Positions 10,291 through 23,189 of a stretch of 64,000 nt of DNA are shown piece by piece. Both the position numbers and the translations under genes were made by a program. The DNA comes from Diphasiastrum complanatum. Taxonomy: Eukaryota > Streptophyta > Lycopodiopsida > Lycopodiales > Lycopodiaceae. The first letter of the stretch is position 1. Each line of letters opens with the position of its first letter. Under the pieces are notes generated by a model that was not told the origin of the DNA, did not search any database, and worked only from the letters and a program-made list of their open reading frames with translations. The stretch is taken from contig CM055100.1 of NCBI GenBank assembly GCA_029204225.1, positions 26,860,649-26,924,648 of the forward strand. Reading direction: 5' to 3'.

Positions 10291-12216
10291 ACCCGCAGCC
10301 TGGTCCTCTGTTAACTTTTGTGTTGCAAAGCGAACATAATACAACTTCAAAGTTTCTTTTTCAACCTTGCTAACCTGTAAAAAGCAGGTAATTTCTTCAG
10401 ATGCGACAATTTCAATAGTGCAGCCTGTACCGGGTGTTGTGTGTGTCATGCCTGAAAGATAGGGGGGATAGCAGAATTTGACTCATTAGGTCGATGCCAG
10501 CATCAAGCACGAAACCAACAATAGAATTATGGGATTATCAGAGCCCAGTCTAAGGAAGAGGCTTACGGTCGATTGGCTTTCTGGCCGGGAGGGTCTTAGA
10601 CTTGGGCCCTTCCAACACTTGATATCGGGTTCCAAGGTTTCTCTAACAGCAATTGGAATCGCCTTTTAAATGGAAGGATTGCCAAATTGGACGAACTTCC
10701 CAAACAAAAGGATGATCCAAGTGAATGCCCCCATATTGCGCTGGGTGAGGCAGCTGCAAAACACAAAGAGAAACCACGGACCTGATAATCTGCAGCTGCA
10801 AGGCTCTATGAAAGATCTTATGATAGTTGATCAGAGAAGAGGAAGGAGTGATTCCATGTCGACTTAAAACAGAGGCTCCAACTCTACTAAAAACCACAAA
10901 ACAGAAGGCCCTTTCTAGCCCTGATTTCAGTCTACTCAGGTCCCCTCAGGTCCCTTCCTTCTGATGCTTTGCCTGACATTGCTGCCAAGCTTCTGCTTGC
11001 ACTTTACAAGCAAAATGCCAATCCCACAGACGTCTAAAAAGAAAAAAACAAAAGGGGTAATTAAACATACATTCACCTTAGATAGATTCTTTCAAAACCC
11101 AGATAGCAACTTATGGATGAGACATAAGTATTGCTTGGCTGGGCTGATAAATTTTACATAAATGATGTACATGAATTCGTCAAAGCTAATACTCTTATTA
11201 CTGTTTTTTATGAACAAAATCTAAGCCTACAAGTGAAACGATTTCCCAAATCGTAAAATCAAAACCCTAATGTCATAAAACCTCGAATAGGTTTATACAC
11301 AATGCAATATTGAATAATACCTCTCAGCTATGGTGAAGGCGAGTGCATTGCTCCTTCATTGTTGATGTCCGCAGCAAGCAAATGGGGATGGTGCAAAGAG
11401 AGGAAGCCGTAAGGCGAGGATCGAGCATCGAGGATCGAGGATCGTAACTACTGACAATAGGAGACAAGGATAGAAGGAAAATGGAGGTCCTTTCATTCTG
11501 ACGCAGTATTGTAAACTGCTAGGCCGTCAATTTCAAAATGAAAGGTCGCCCTTAGTTGAATGTTGGGTGCCCAACACCGTCCAGGAGAAATTTGTTGCAA
11601 GGCACCAACTCCAATTTCCCAAGCAACATCAACAATTTCTTGGGCATTGCTGACACAAGTTTATTGGGCACCAGCACAAATTTTTGAGCACACTCCCGCG
11701 TCCACAAGGGAAGCTTTCAATGTTCAATTTTCAGTGAGCCATTGAACACCGCTCAGATTGGCTTACGAGATTATGTGTTTGGCTGCTCAGAGCGCCACGT
11801 CATTGGGCAGCTAAAAGTTTTCAAAAAAAGAAAAGAAAAATGAGTGGTGAGCACATACCGGGCCCAAATAGATGTGTGCTTCTTAGATACGGGGCCCAAA
11901 ACTCCATGGTGCCTCTTATATACAACCGAGTGCAAGTTGATGCACGTCAAAGAATTTGATGTGGTCAAGGTTGTCGTGCATATGCATCTACCACCCTTCA
12001 ACAACATCTATCAAGTTTAACATTCAAGAAGTAAACTCTAATGGTCACACATGGAGTTTTTGCCCATTTTTGACATTTCTTATGAAGTAGAATGTGCATA
12101 AACAGAGAGAAGAGAAAAAGTAAGATGATTTTATCTTTTAGAGACAAATTGGCGATTCCATTTTATAATAGTTGTCATAAAAAAATTCTGCTCATTACAC
12201 AATGGAAGTAGCCCCC
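10291..12216. other. Unassigned region
   Basis: Several frames of 60-84 codons exist. The one on the minus strand at 10449-10225 (ACA-rich start, then SEEITCFLQVSKVEKETL) is contiguous with the LINE RT motif and may be part of it or a chance frame. The minus frame at 10897-10643 has no motif I recognise. At 11420-11445 the heptamer GAGGATC/GAGCATC recurs three to four times. No splice-consistent gene model could be built. Confidence 0.4.
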
Positions 12217-12318
12217 ATTCTGCCTCGTAAGGAGTCAAAGGCAAGGCCCAAATGCTTGGTAAGGAGTCACACGCTCGACTCCTCTGGGCCTCGTCTATGA
12301 CTCCTTACTAGACAGAAT
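12217..12318. repeat. 102-bp fold-back (inverted repeat)
   Basis: Left arm 12217-12237 and right arm 12298-12318 are inverted copies with 19 of 21 positions paired (ATTCTGCCTCGTAAGGAGTC on the left, GACTCCTTACTAGACAGAAT on the right). Inside, GGCCCA (12245-12250) pairs with TGGGCC (12285-12290), and GGAGTC (12263-12268) pairs with GACTCC (12277-12282) around an 8-base loop. The DNA or its RNA could fold into a long hairpin. Confidence 0.85.
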
Positions 12319-12466
12319 GTAGCTCCTTTCATAATACTTAAAAAGGTATACTAAATGAACGATGTGCCTCTTGGATAGCTTCTGCAACAAGTCAGTGTCC
12401 ATGTTAGCATTGTACAATTGTTTTAGATTTCGTTGCATCAAGACAAGCTAGTTGCTACCTTGCCCC

Positions 12467-14562
<2,096 letters not shown>

Positions 14563-14648
14563 AAATGGAAAAGGTCAACAAAAATGGTGTCACATGCTTT
14601 TTTATACACAAGGCTAGGGTTAGGGTTTGATGGACCCAAAACCATGTG

Positions 14649-14895
14649 CCATTGATATGTTTTTTTAAGGACTTCTTTTATGTGCCATTGAGTCCATTGA
14701 TATGTTTTTTTAAGGACTTCTTTTCTTTTTTTCTTTGCTCATCATAGACAAGTTATTATTGACAACCACAGTATAGAGAAAGTTGCTCGATATTACGACA
14801 ATCAAGAATAAGGTGCCTATTGAGAAAAGGGTTTTTTTGGCTAAACGTGGACAAGTTAATATGGACAACCACACTATAGAGAAGTTGCTCAATGC
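14649..14895. repeat. Short direct duplications
   Basis: A 31-base unit starting CCATTGATATGTTTTTTTAA occurs at 14649 and again at 14694. A second unit (GACAACCACA-GTATAGAGAAAG-TTGCTC) occurs near 14760 and, slightly changed, near 14868. No gene seen. Confidence 0.8.
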
Positions 14896-16760
14896 TATGG
14901 TGATCCATGGTATCTTGCTTGTTCATAAAAGTAAATGGATTGTTGGAATTCTACTTTATTGACCTTGCTCGATCTGCTTGCCTTTTTTGTCTTCAACATC
15001 GCGGTTTTGCCTATGGGACAAGGTAACAAGCCCGAAAAAATGGGACCACAATGAGTTGCATGTGAGTGACTGCAAGGGGATTGGGTCGAATGCAAGATGC
15101 ATTTTTCCAAGGAAACCCATCGTGTATCACCTTTCCAACCTCCCTATGTCGATGAATGAAGTGGTGGATAAGCGATGGTAGATGGATTTGGTCCTCGATA
15201 GCTAGTGACTGGAATGACTTGTTAGGATCAAAACAATAGTCACCGAAGTAGAGTGTCACCCTATTTTTGCCACCTTTCCCACATATCTATGTTTGTTAGA
15301 GTGCTATGGGGCAAGTAAAAAGAAAGAATCAACTCTGTTGTAGTATAGGAAGTTCGAGAATTGATCTTATAGCAATGATATGATGTAGAGGTAGAAACTA
15401 CGTCTCTACGATCAGATAAGCGGCAATTTGTCACTGACTATCTCTTTCATAGCCTATGCTATGCTTGATCAGGGATTAAAATTATAAACAAACCCAGAAA
15501 ATGCAAGGGAAGATCTAATCTATTTCTAATCCTACTTCTTGGCTATTTGTGGGCACCGCACCCTTCATAACTCTTGGCCTCTTTGGGTTCCAAGACTTAA
15601 CAGATTGGGAAATTTACCTATGTTGGCCTAAATCCCTTGGTAAAGATCTAACACTTATGTTCATGCTACAACAAAGAGAGGAGGGGAGAGAGGGAGACTA
15701 GCTATGAAAGAGCATGGTAGTTGATCTTCCTATGCGCAAATCTGTAGCTCGATTCGTTCAACCTACATCTCTCTCATTCTACCACAAATCTACAAACAAA
15801 AGAGAAATACTACACATCTAGCAATTTAGGCATCATACATGCATAATAGAAAAGCAAGCATGAAGTATGAAAAAATCAAATCCAAAACACACTTAATGGA
15901 TCAATTACATCTTGGCTAAATTTGGATGCACATCTAGAATCATTCACAAGCTAGAAATCATACATCTACCATGCTAGAACTTAGAAATTCATGTACAATT
16001 ATTCAAAATCACTAAGATCTGATATAGCACTATCTTTGTCCATATAACAACAGCAACACACTTTCCTTCACGTGTGTTGGATTCAAGTACAACAAGAAAA
16101 ATCACATTCTACACACTAGAACTCAAAATATCATGAGAAATATGAAAGAGATGGACATAGAATCAAAAGAAGAAAGTTCTCCATACAAAATGAGAAAACA
16201 AGATCAGTTCTCCATGCTGGTATTGTCATGTACTTCTAGTACATCAGAGCTTATCAACGCATTAGAATATATGTTGTAAGCTTTGTAGGCCCAAAAGGAG
16301 CTATTAGCCTTAAGAACAAGGCGGTTCCTTCTTTAGGCCCTCCAAAGTAATAAGGATAATAGGCCAAAAAGGGCCCATTGTAGTCTAAATAACACTTAAC
16401 AAGGGCTAACTATCCCTCAAGATAGTCATGTTTAGTTAAGTAATAGCATTGTCTAGAACTAGGCAAGAGACATCAACTTTTGAATTTTTTGGCCCATTTG
16501 CAAGTGAGAGCTCCTAGCTTCCTCTTGTGAATGTGAGCCTTTGGGATTTCCATTGCTAGGTCTCATGTGCCCTATCCACATGAATTTATGCTCTATTCCA
16601 TGCTATGTACTCAATCTTCCATTCCTAATGTGATTCTATAAAGATCCTTATGTTTTTAGCTTTCTTTGGATATGTTATCTTAAATGCTTTGTACTTTTCT
16701 TGCTCTTAGCTATGCTTCCATTGTAACAGCTACTTGCTTGGATTTGGCACATGACATTCT
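14896..16760. other. Non-coding stretch, possible LTR at its right end
   Basis: No gene recognised; frames on both strands at 14978-15259 overlap and show no known motif. The last part, from TGTTGTAAGC at about 16273 to 16760, could be an LTR because a PBS-like sequence follows, but no partner LTR was found. Confidence 0.35.
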
Positions 16761-16774
16761 TGGTATTAGAGCCA
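16761..16774 (+). promoter_or_regulatory. Candidate copia primer binding site
   Basis: TGGTATTAGAGCCA matches the initiator tRNA-Met type PBS used by copia elements, identical in its first 13 bases to that of element F at 61518. The bases before it (ACATTCT) do not end in the usual CA, and no gag is recognisable downstream, so this may be a dead element start or chance. Confidence 0.4.
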
Positions 16775-18799
16775 TAGATCTTTTTCCCATCATATTTGGT
16801 GGTTTGCTTTGAATTTGGTAGAATTCTTTTACTAGTTTTTTTGGTTTTTTCAATTTTCAAAATGTTTTGGTTCAAAATTTGACCTATTAATATTTGTTTA
16901 TTTGTACGAGTTCTTGTTTTAGATCATTAGATCTTGTTCTTAGCTTTCTAGAGGTACTGAATTTGGAGCTAAAATGACAAAGTTATGGCCATTTAGTGAT
17001 TTCAATCTACTTTTAGTTAGCTATAGATTTTGCAGTCTATTTTTCTTCATATTTGGTTGTTTTTGTCTGACTATAATTTTATAGATTTGTATATCTAATA
17101 GATTCTTCAACGAATGTACTACTATAGCTAAAAACCATAGGTCTGTTAGCAGTAGTTACTGTTATTTAGCAGTCTTGTTATTTAATCCAAGATGGAATTA
17201 GCATTCTTGTGTGTATATGAGGTCTGTTGAAATATTTTTTGATGGGTTACACCATAGTGCATTCTTAGCATAACACTCTCTCTTCTAAGGGAGGTGATGT
17301 AGCTACTTCCATGAAAAGCAGCTGCACCTACTATAGATTTATGCTTTCTATAGAGGTATCTCAATGGCTAATAGTTGTATTCATTAGTGATTTTCGAACA
17401 ATATGATGTGATGTTAAACTTTAATATGCATTCAAACCATTTAATGTACATGATTCATTTTCACCCTTCATCATTTCTATTTTGTTGTTCATTGTTTAAT
17501 ATTTCAATGTAGTTCAGTTCCTTAGAAATGAATGATCAACATTAGAATCATTTTAGTGCATGGTGGTCATTGATACATCCAAGCCTTGGAGGCCCAATGC
17601 TTCACATGGTGTTTGTAAACTGTTACTATCTTGTGTTTTTTATGGTTGCCATTATTTCTTACGTGTTTGTAAAATGTTACTATCTTGTGTTTTTTATAGT
17701 TGCCATTATTTCTTACGTTTCAATATGCCCTCTTTTCTAAAATATGCATTAATGTCAAAAAAAACATTACATTGGAAGTTGTTTCAGTTGACTTCCTTTA
17801 AGAAAAGATGAATATTTTAAATTAAGAATTGCTTGCCATTTTATGTAAAATTTTAAAAAGTGGTCATATTATGAGGTAAGTAGTAATACAAGGTATTAGG
17901 TTTTGATAGTTTCAAAATCATCTACTAGAAGAAAATTGTACTTATGACTACAAGTAACCTAGATCTCAAGAATTAAATTTAACTTTGAAAACAAATATTA
18001 AATGAATGACTTTCGAGGTTTCTAGTGTTAGTAACCAAAGAATATATTTCTTAAACATCTTCAAACAAACGCTTGCTTTTTCTATTCTTGATTTTGCTCA
18101 AAAGTTTTGAAAAATGTTATGTATAAGCTTAAGTGATGACAAGTTTTTTGATAAATAGTCTTACAAAGTTAATATCACAGAAATAGTGAGGGATTTGCAC
18201 CTTCTATGGAGATTAACTACTTTAAATCCTTTACTTCTTTGGTAAGTGCAAATCTAATTAACACAAAAGAAATAAGATGAAAAGATAATTAAGAAAGGGT
18301 TCGCCAATTAGATTCTAAAAAAAGGTCTTTTCACATATGGGGGGTATTAGTGTGAGAAGGTACTAATACTCTCCTACTATGTGTTGAGAACACTTCAACT
18401 GGCCATTCTCCTTCTCACACACGATGCCAATATGGGGTAAGTCACTCACCAAGGGACCTCCTTTGATATGTTCACTTGTCATCGCACAAGTGATGGGACC
18501 ATGGTCCTTAATCTAATGATGAGATTTTTTTTCATATTATTCAAATTTTCTCAAGGTCACTTGAAGTTCCCTCCATCAAGTGGCCTTTTGTGAAAGCTTT
18601 TAGCTCCTATTATTGGGAGAAGTTGTTTTGGTTGGTAAGTCCAATTTTTGAAATGGACTTGGGCCCCATGTTTGAAAACATCATAACTGGTGATGTCTAG
18701 CTCTTCGCAAATCATTCACGACAGATAATTTGTCTTGCAATTCGTGACAAATTATTCATCTAGCGCTTCATCCATTAAATGTTTGACTACGTAATCTAG
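16775..18799. other. Non-coding stretch with one tandem duplication
   Basis: AT-rich and without recognised genes. A 54-bp unit starting GTTTGTAAA and ending TTATTTCTTAC(GT) is duplicated head to tail at 17611-17664 and 17665-17718. Confidence 0.6.
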
Positions 18800-18958
18800 A
18801 ATGACTGTGATTTCTATCACTAAAGTGCTCTTCATTTTGATAGGCGTAGTCATGCTTACGGAGAGAGTCAAATAATTCATTCCGCTATGCACAAACATTT
18901 TCTGTTCGAGTTCGCTTCTCGTTCGTGTTCGTCATTTATTCTCCCCCTCTCTCCAACA
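18800..18958 (+). repeat. 3' part of the 5' LTR of element C
   Basis: Ends CTCCAACA just before the PBS. The block TGATTTCTATCACT...TTGATAGGCGTAGTCATGC is shared with element D at 42466-42520, which defines it as LTR. The LTR start lies further upstream and could not be fixed. Confidence 0.75.
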
Positions 18959-18970
18959 TGGTATCAGAGC
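18959..18970 (+). promoter_or_regulatory. Primer binding site of element C
   Basis: TGGTATCAGAGC, the standard initiator tRNA-Met copia PBS, directly after an LTR end in CA. Confidence 0.9.
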
Positions 18971-19109
18971 TATCTTCATAGCTTGATTAGCTTCCACAGT
19001 ACAAGACTCTACTAGCTAGTAGAGTAATTGTTTTCTTGTTCTGTAATTATCATATTTTCATACTTAAGTCACTGATAGTTTCTCCTATCACTTAGACTAA
19101 TTCTTCCAC

Positions 19110-19971
19110 ATGGATTTCCAAGGGAAAGCCAGTCCTATCATGGCCAAGCTTGATGGAGCCAATTATCATCTGTAAAAATTTAAGATGAAATCTGTACTAA
19201 TGGCAAAAGATTTTGTACAATGTTGTTATAGGTGCAGAAGGAAACCCCGAAGCGGATGACACAGCAATCGCCAGATGGAAGTTGAAGGATGGAAAAGCTT
19301 TCGCGCTGATCATCCTCAACATCACGGATACCCAGATCGGCCATGTATCCGAGGCTCAGACATCGAAAGAAGTCTGGGACATCTTGAGCACACTATACGA
19401 AGTGCGAGATATAGCTTCCAAGCTACATCTCAGGAAGAAATTTTACTCCCTCAAGATGACAAATGGTGATTCTCTGTAGAATCACATTAATCAATTCAAG
19501 AACCTGCTAAGACAAATGGCCGTTGTCATATCTGTCATAGACGATCCAGATGAAATGATGCAACTGCTTACAAGCTTGCCAAGTTCTTACGAAAGTTGGG
19601 TGATGATCATCACGACTCATCCAGAATTGGCTCTTTCGAGAGTCATCACTATGTTGTTGCAGGAAGACATGCAAAGGAACAAAGTCTCGAGTTCCTCATT
19701 TGATTCTCACGCCTTGTACACCAACAAGAGCACGACAAAGCAGAAGAAGAAGAAAGGTCCGAAGCAATCAATGCCAGACCAGAAACCAGTTCAGCACAAG
19801 GAACAGTCGAATCCGCAGACAAAGAAGAAGTTGTTCTACAGATACTGGAAACGAAACAACCACAAAATTCAAGACTGTCGAATACTTCAAGCGAAGAACA
19901 ATAGCAAGGAACAATCGAGTGGCAAATGCAGCTGCAGAAGCTCCACAACCTATTCAAGAAGCAGATCATGA
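19110..19971 (+). pseudogene. Copia gag (element C)
   Basis: Gag starting MDFQGKASPIMAKLDGANYH, homologous to the start of D (MDSQSKAGLIADKLNGSNYH). The Trp expected after NYHL is a TAA, followed by a frameshift near 19210. The body reads DGKAFALIILNITDTQIGH, EVWDILSTLYEVRDIASKLH and LSRVITMLLQED with a TAG at about 19478. The zinc knuckle is decayed: the first two Cys are Tyr-type replacements and only H and the last C remain (NNHKIQDC). Confidence 0.88.
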
Positions 19972-20415
19972 TGCCTTCATGACCAACCATCAAGAAGCAT
20001 CTGGCGACAATTCTTGGTTCCTGGATTCCGGAGCCACTAAGCACATGACTAGCCTCATTGGTTGTTTTGAGTCCTATACACCTTAAAATACTCATAAATT
20101 CGTTCACCTTGGCGACAATGGCACACAAGCTATTAAAGGTGAAGGCACTATAAGATTATGCTTTGTGAATGATCAGTCTAAGCTACTCTCTAAAGTCCTG
20201 TATGTACCAAAGTTATCTACGAATCTGCTCTCTATAAGCAGAATTACATATCTAGGACACAGAGTAGAATTCGAATGTGATCAATGTAAAGTAGTTGATA
20301 GGACAGGCAAGATCCTAGCACTCAGAAAGAGACATGGATACTTGTATAAATTAAGTCATTGCTTTTCTGCCTCTAGTCAGGCTCTCAGTACTTCAATTCA
20401 TACAAATAAAGGTTT
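19940..20415 (+). pseudogene. Copia protease, start of pre-integrase (C)
   Basis: Reads NSWFLDSGATKHMTS, the aspartic protease site D-S-G-A, then after a stop and frame change VLYVPKLSTNLLSISRI and HGYLYKLSH. The frame is cut by the nested element at 20421. Skipping that element and one copy of its target duplication, the same frame continues at 25527 into the RLGHLNHAAI motif of the GAG-pre-integrase domain, with TGA where Trp is expected. Confidence 0.88.
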
Positions 20416-20420
20416 ACTTT
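20416..20420. repeat. Target site duplication, left (ACTTT)
   Basis: ACTTT directly precedes the nested LTR and is repeated at 25522-25526 directly after the other LTR. Five-base duplications are standard for copia insertion. Confidence 0.95.
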
Positions 20421-21240
20421 TGTTGAATTTCACACGTGTGGATTGTCCACTACATGTACTTGTGATCTCCTAAGGTGTGTAGATGCACCAAGATCAAGAC
20501 TAGATTGAGATTCAAGATCTATCTTTGATTCTATGGCAAAAACACACTACTACATGCATTCAATCACTTCCAACTCTCACTCACACGTGTGGGAAGTGTT
20601 ACAAAAGTATTCTAAGTAAAAACAAGCTGCTCTCCTCGGGTAGAGAGAGAAAAACCATCATGAGCTCTCGGGTAGAGAGAGAAAGCTAGAAATTCAATGA
20701 CACTCAAAATCCACTCAATCTCAAAATCAATTAGATCCAAAAGGAGGAGTACAATGATACTAATAGATTCATGAGCTACCACTATGCTTAACTATGATTG
20801 GATCACACTTTTCCACCTCTTAATCCTATTGGACCATTGATCCATGCACCTCTAGATTCTATTGGACTATATTCAAGCACACCTCAATTTTCTATTGGAC
20901 CTCACAAGGTTCCACCTCTAAATCCTATTGGACCTCTTAAGCTTCATCAAACAAAAGCATGACACTTGTCTACACTCTAATTGGCACAAGTTTGGCTCTA
21001 TTTTGGCTCAATATTGGCATTACAAGTGGAAATGGATAATTTGCCATCTATGCCAAATTTGACCCTATCAACATCCTACACCTAAATGCTTGACTATGAA
21101 ATTCTATGAGACCCCTATATCAAACATTTTGATTTACTTTACAATTCTCCACACGTGGGAACATCCTCCACACATGTGAGATTCACTTACAAACTTCTAT
21201 CATAAAAAATACCAAGCTAGATTTTTGCCAATTTCTCACA
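20421..21240 (-). repeat. 3' LTR of nested element
   Basis: On the minus strand it starts TGTGAGAAATTGG and ends GAAATTCAACA. Contains several copies of the palindrome CACACGTGTG or close variants and a repeated CTCGGGTAGAGAGAGAAA block (20637 and 20669). Confidence 0.97.
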
Positions 21241-21255
21241 CTCCTCCTCAAAAAA
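21241..21255 (-). promoter_or_regulatory. Polypurine tract of nested element
   Basis: Minus strand TTTTTTGAGGAGGAG lies directly before the 3' LTR start TGTGAGAAAT; this is the expected primer for plus-strand DNA synthesis. Confidence 0.85.
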
Positions 21256-21366
21256 TAGCTTGGAAAGGTACTAGATCACTTGAGAAGTTTGTAAATCTTT
21301 TTGAGTGGATCCTTTGGTATGCATAAGAAGTGAAGATCAGCCAAGGGATCCATCATAGCAGCACCC

Positions 21367-22443
21367 TCACCATATCCATGATAAGATCTCTTTGGTAGAG
21401 ATCTCTTGCCAATGCCTTTGAAGAGTGCTGAACCAATATGCCACTATTATCATGGGCTTCCTCCATGCTTGATGATGATCTTTGCCTTGAAAGTTCCACT
21501 TGCATGATGGATGCACCATAAATAGAGAAATCTGAGGCTTCCAAGCCTCATAAGGATCATGGAGATCAAGATCATAAGATGTGAAACAATGATGATTATC
21601 AAGATTATGCTTTCTAGCTTGACTAGTCCACATACAATGAACTATATCCATGATGGATCTAATCTTGATATCAAAGACTATCTTGATCTTTTTTAGGCTA
21701 GTTACTCTCTCAAGGATGTAAGTGTCCACTTTGGATGCTTCACTTAATCTCAAGAGGAGTTTACAATTTGCCTCAAAAAATGTGAAAACATGATTTTCAA
21801 AAAAGTGAGTACCAAGCTCAATCTTGTTCTTACTAGAACCATGAGCATACTTTTGACAATACAATATCTTGCTTTCAAAAAGTATTGGAAACACATCTAA
21901 GTCAATAATGACAAGAAACATGTCCATACCATAAGCATCATACAAAACTAGTATAGCTTTTCTTGAACTTTGAGATCCAAAAAATTCAATGAAGCAAGAT
22001 AGCATTTCAAGCAAAGGAAGAGAAGCATATATGAATGTATTGTAGTAGATACAACATGAAAGATGCCCCTCTTTGCCATGTAAGGTGAGCCATAAAGACT
22101 CGGCCATGCATCTTGAAGATCTTCTTGAAATCATATGAAGAAGAAACTCCTCCTCACACATTGGCCCCATCATAACTTGAATACCTTCAAAAAGGATAAC
22201 TTGTGATGCTTCTTGAGAATCCTTGATCTCGGCCACTTCCAAGATTGAATCTTCATGCAATATGACATCTCTATTCACGATCACATTTGAAATAGAGAGT
22301 GTAAATACACTAAAGGCCTCCTTGATGGATGAGTATCCAATCATGATCCATGAGCTTGGATCATCCTTCCTTCTTGTTTCCAAGGGAATATGTGCAAAGC
22401 AAGCACTACCAAGTTCACTAAGGTGATCAACCTTAGGCTTCAT
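21367..22443 (-). CDS. 358-codon ORF: integrase tail plus unknown domain
   Basis: The first 75 or so residues are the C-terminal part of copia integrase (LSELGSACFAHIPLETRRKD, MIGYSS, NVIVNRDVILHEDS). After that the frame stays open for about 280 residues, up to 126 bp before the 3' LTR, where RT and RNase H should be. I find no YVDD, no RNase H motif and no other known domain. Seen are a hydrophobic run (YNTFIYASLPLLEMLSCFI) and a C-terminal part rich in His, Trp and Lys. In an element this young, an open frame could be selected or simply not yet decayed. It could also be captured host sequence or non-coding filler. Confidence 0.55.
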   Translation of the reverse strand: MKPKVDHLSELGSACFAHIPLETRRKDDPSSWIMIGYSSIKEAFSVFTLSISNVIVNRDVILHEDSILEVAEIKDSQEASQVILFEGIQVMMGPMCEEEFLLHMISRRSSRCMAESLWLTLHGKEGHLSCCIYYNTFIYASLPLLEMLSCFIEFFGSQSSRKAILVLYDAYGMDMFLVIIDLDVFPILFESKILYCQKYAHGSSKNKIELGTHFFENHVFTFFEANCKLLLRLSEASKVDTYILERVTSLKKIKIVFDIKIRSIMDIVHCMWTSQARKHNLDNHHCFTSYDLDLHDPYEAWKPQISLFMVHPSCKWNFQGKDHHQAWRKPMIIVAYWFSTLQRHWQEISTKEILSWIW

Positions 22444-22473
22444 CTTGAATAAAACTTCATATGGTGCTATTCC

Positions 22474-22977
22474 TTAAAGAGCTCCAATACTCCTCAAAGC
22501 TTTGATCTTCAATGAGAATTTCTTCTCAACATATGCTTTGAATAATAAGGAATAATCATACACCATAATACTTGAAGAGAGAAGATATGTGCATCTTGTG
22601 TAATCCTCCTCCTTTGAAATATTGGAAATATAAGAAACATCAAGAGAGTTTGCACTCTCACTTGGATCCAATTTGTAGATGCCTTCAAATCTTGATCCAT
22701 ATGCAAGGATCTCACCATCCTTCTTAATCACACAATTGTCAATATTGAAATTGACATCAAAGCCACTATCAAGAAGTTGGCCAACACTTAAGATGTTCTT
22801 TGTAAGCTTTGGGACAAAAAGAGCATTGTTGAGAAAGGGATCTTTAGAAGATGCAAGCTTCAAGGGAATAATCCCTACTCCTTCAATATTGCACTCATGC
22901 TTACTTGCAAAGTATATGGTCTTCTTGACTCCATCATAAGGCATAATAGATGAAAAAAAGTGCTTGGAGCCACACAC
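22474..22977 (-). pseudogene. Copia protease/pre-integrase and broken integrase (nested)
   Basis: Reads GVGIIPLKLASSKD, NALFVPKLTKNILSVGQLL and FEGIYKLD, the region between protease and integrase. It then jumps to AYVEKKFSLKIKALRS, which belongs after the first catalytic Asp of integrase, so the zinc finger and first catalytic block are missing. It ends IGAL-stop where SDNGGEY is expected, losing the second and third catalytic residues too. Confidence 0.85.
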
Positions 22978-23189
22978 ATATGTGAAGATGCTCCACTATC
23001 AATATACCATGAGTCATCCTTGTTGAAGGTGGAAGAGGAGAAGCTTGATGCCATAAGAGATCCTTCTCCATCACTTGCAATATAGTCTTCTTTCTCATTG
23101 GTGATGTTGGCTTGATTGAGTTGATTCTTCTTCTTGAAGCAATTGGTGGCATAATGGCCTTTCTTGCCACAATAAAAGCACTTGATCAT
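22875..23189 (-). pseudogene. Zinc knuckle and protease start (nested)
   Basis: Reads MIKCFYCGKKGHYATNCFKK, a complete CX2CX4HX4C knuckle, then the protease site WYIDSGASSHMC. After that the frame shifts relative to the next block. It overlaps the end of the gag frame by a few bases in another frame; a 22-bp tandem duplication lies at that junction. Confidence 0.88.

Noticed and set aside
10643-10897. Overlapping frames on both strands as a possible mitochondrial-type N-terminus (MVFSRVGASVLSRHG)
   Set aside because: No homologous core follows and no splice-consistent continuation was found; too short to support a gene.
14610-14630. Telomere-like GGTTAGGGTTT
   Set aside because: Barely two units; not a telomeric array.
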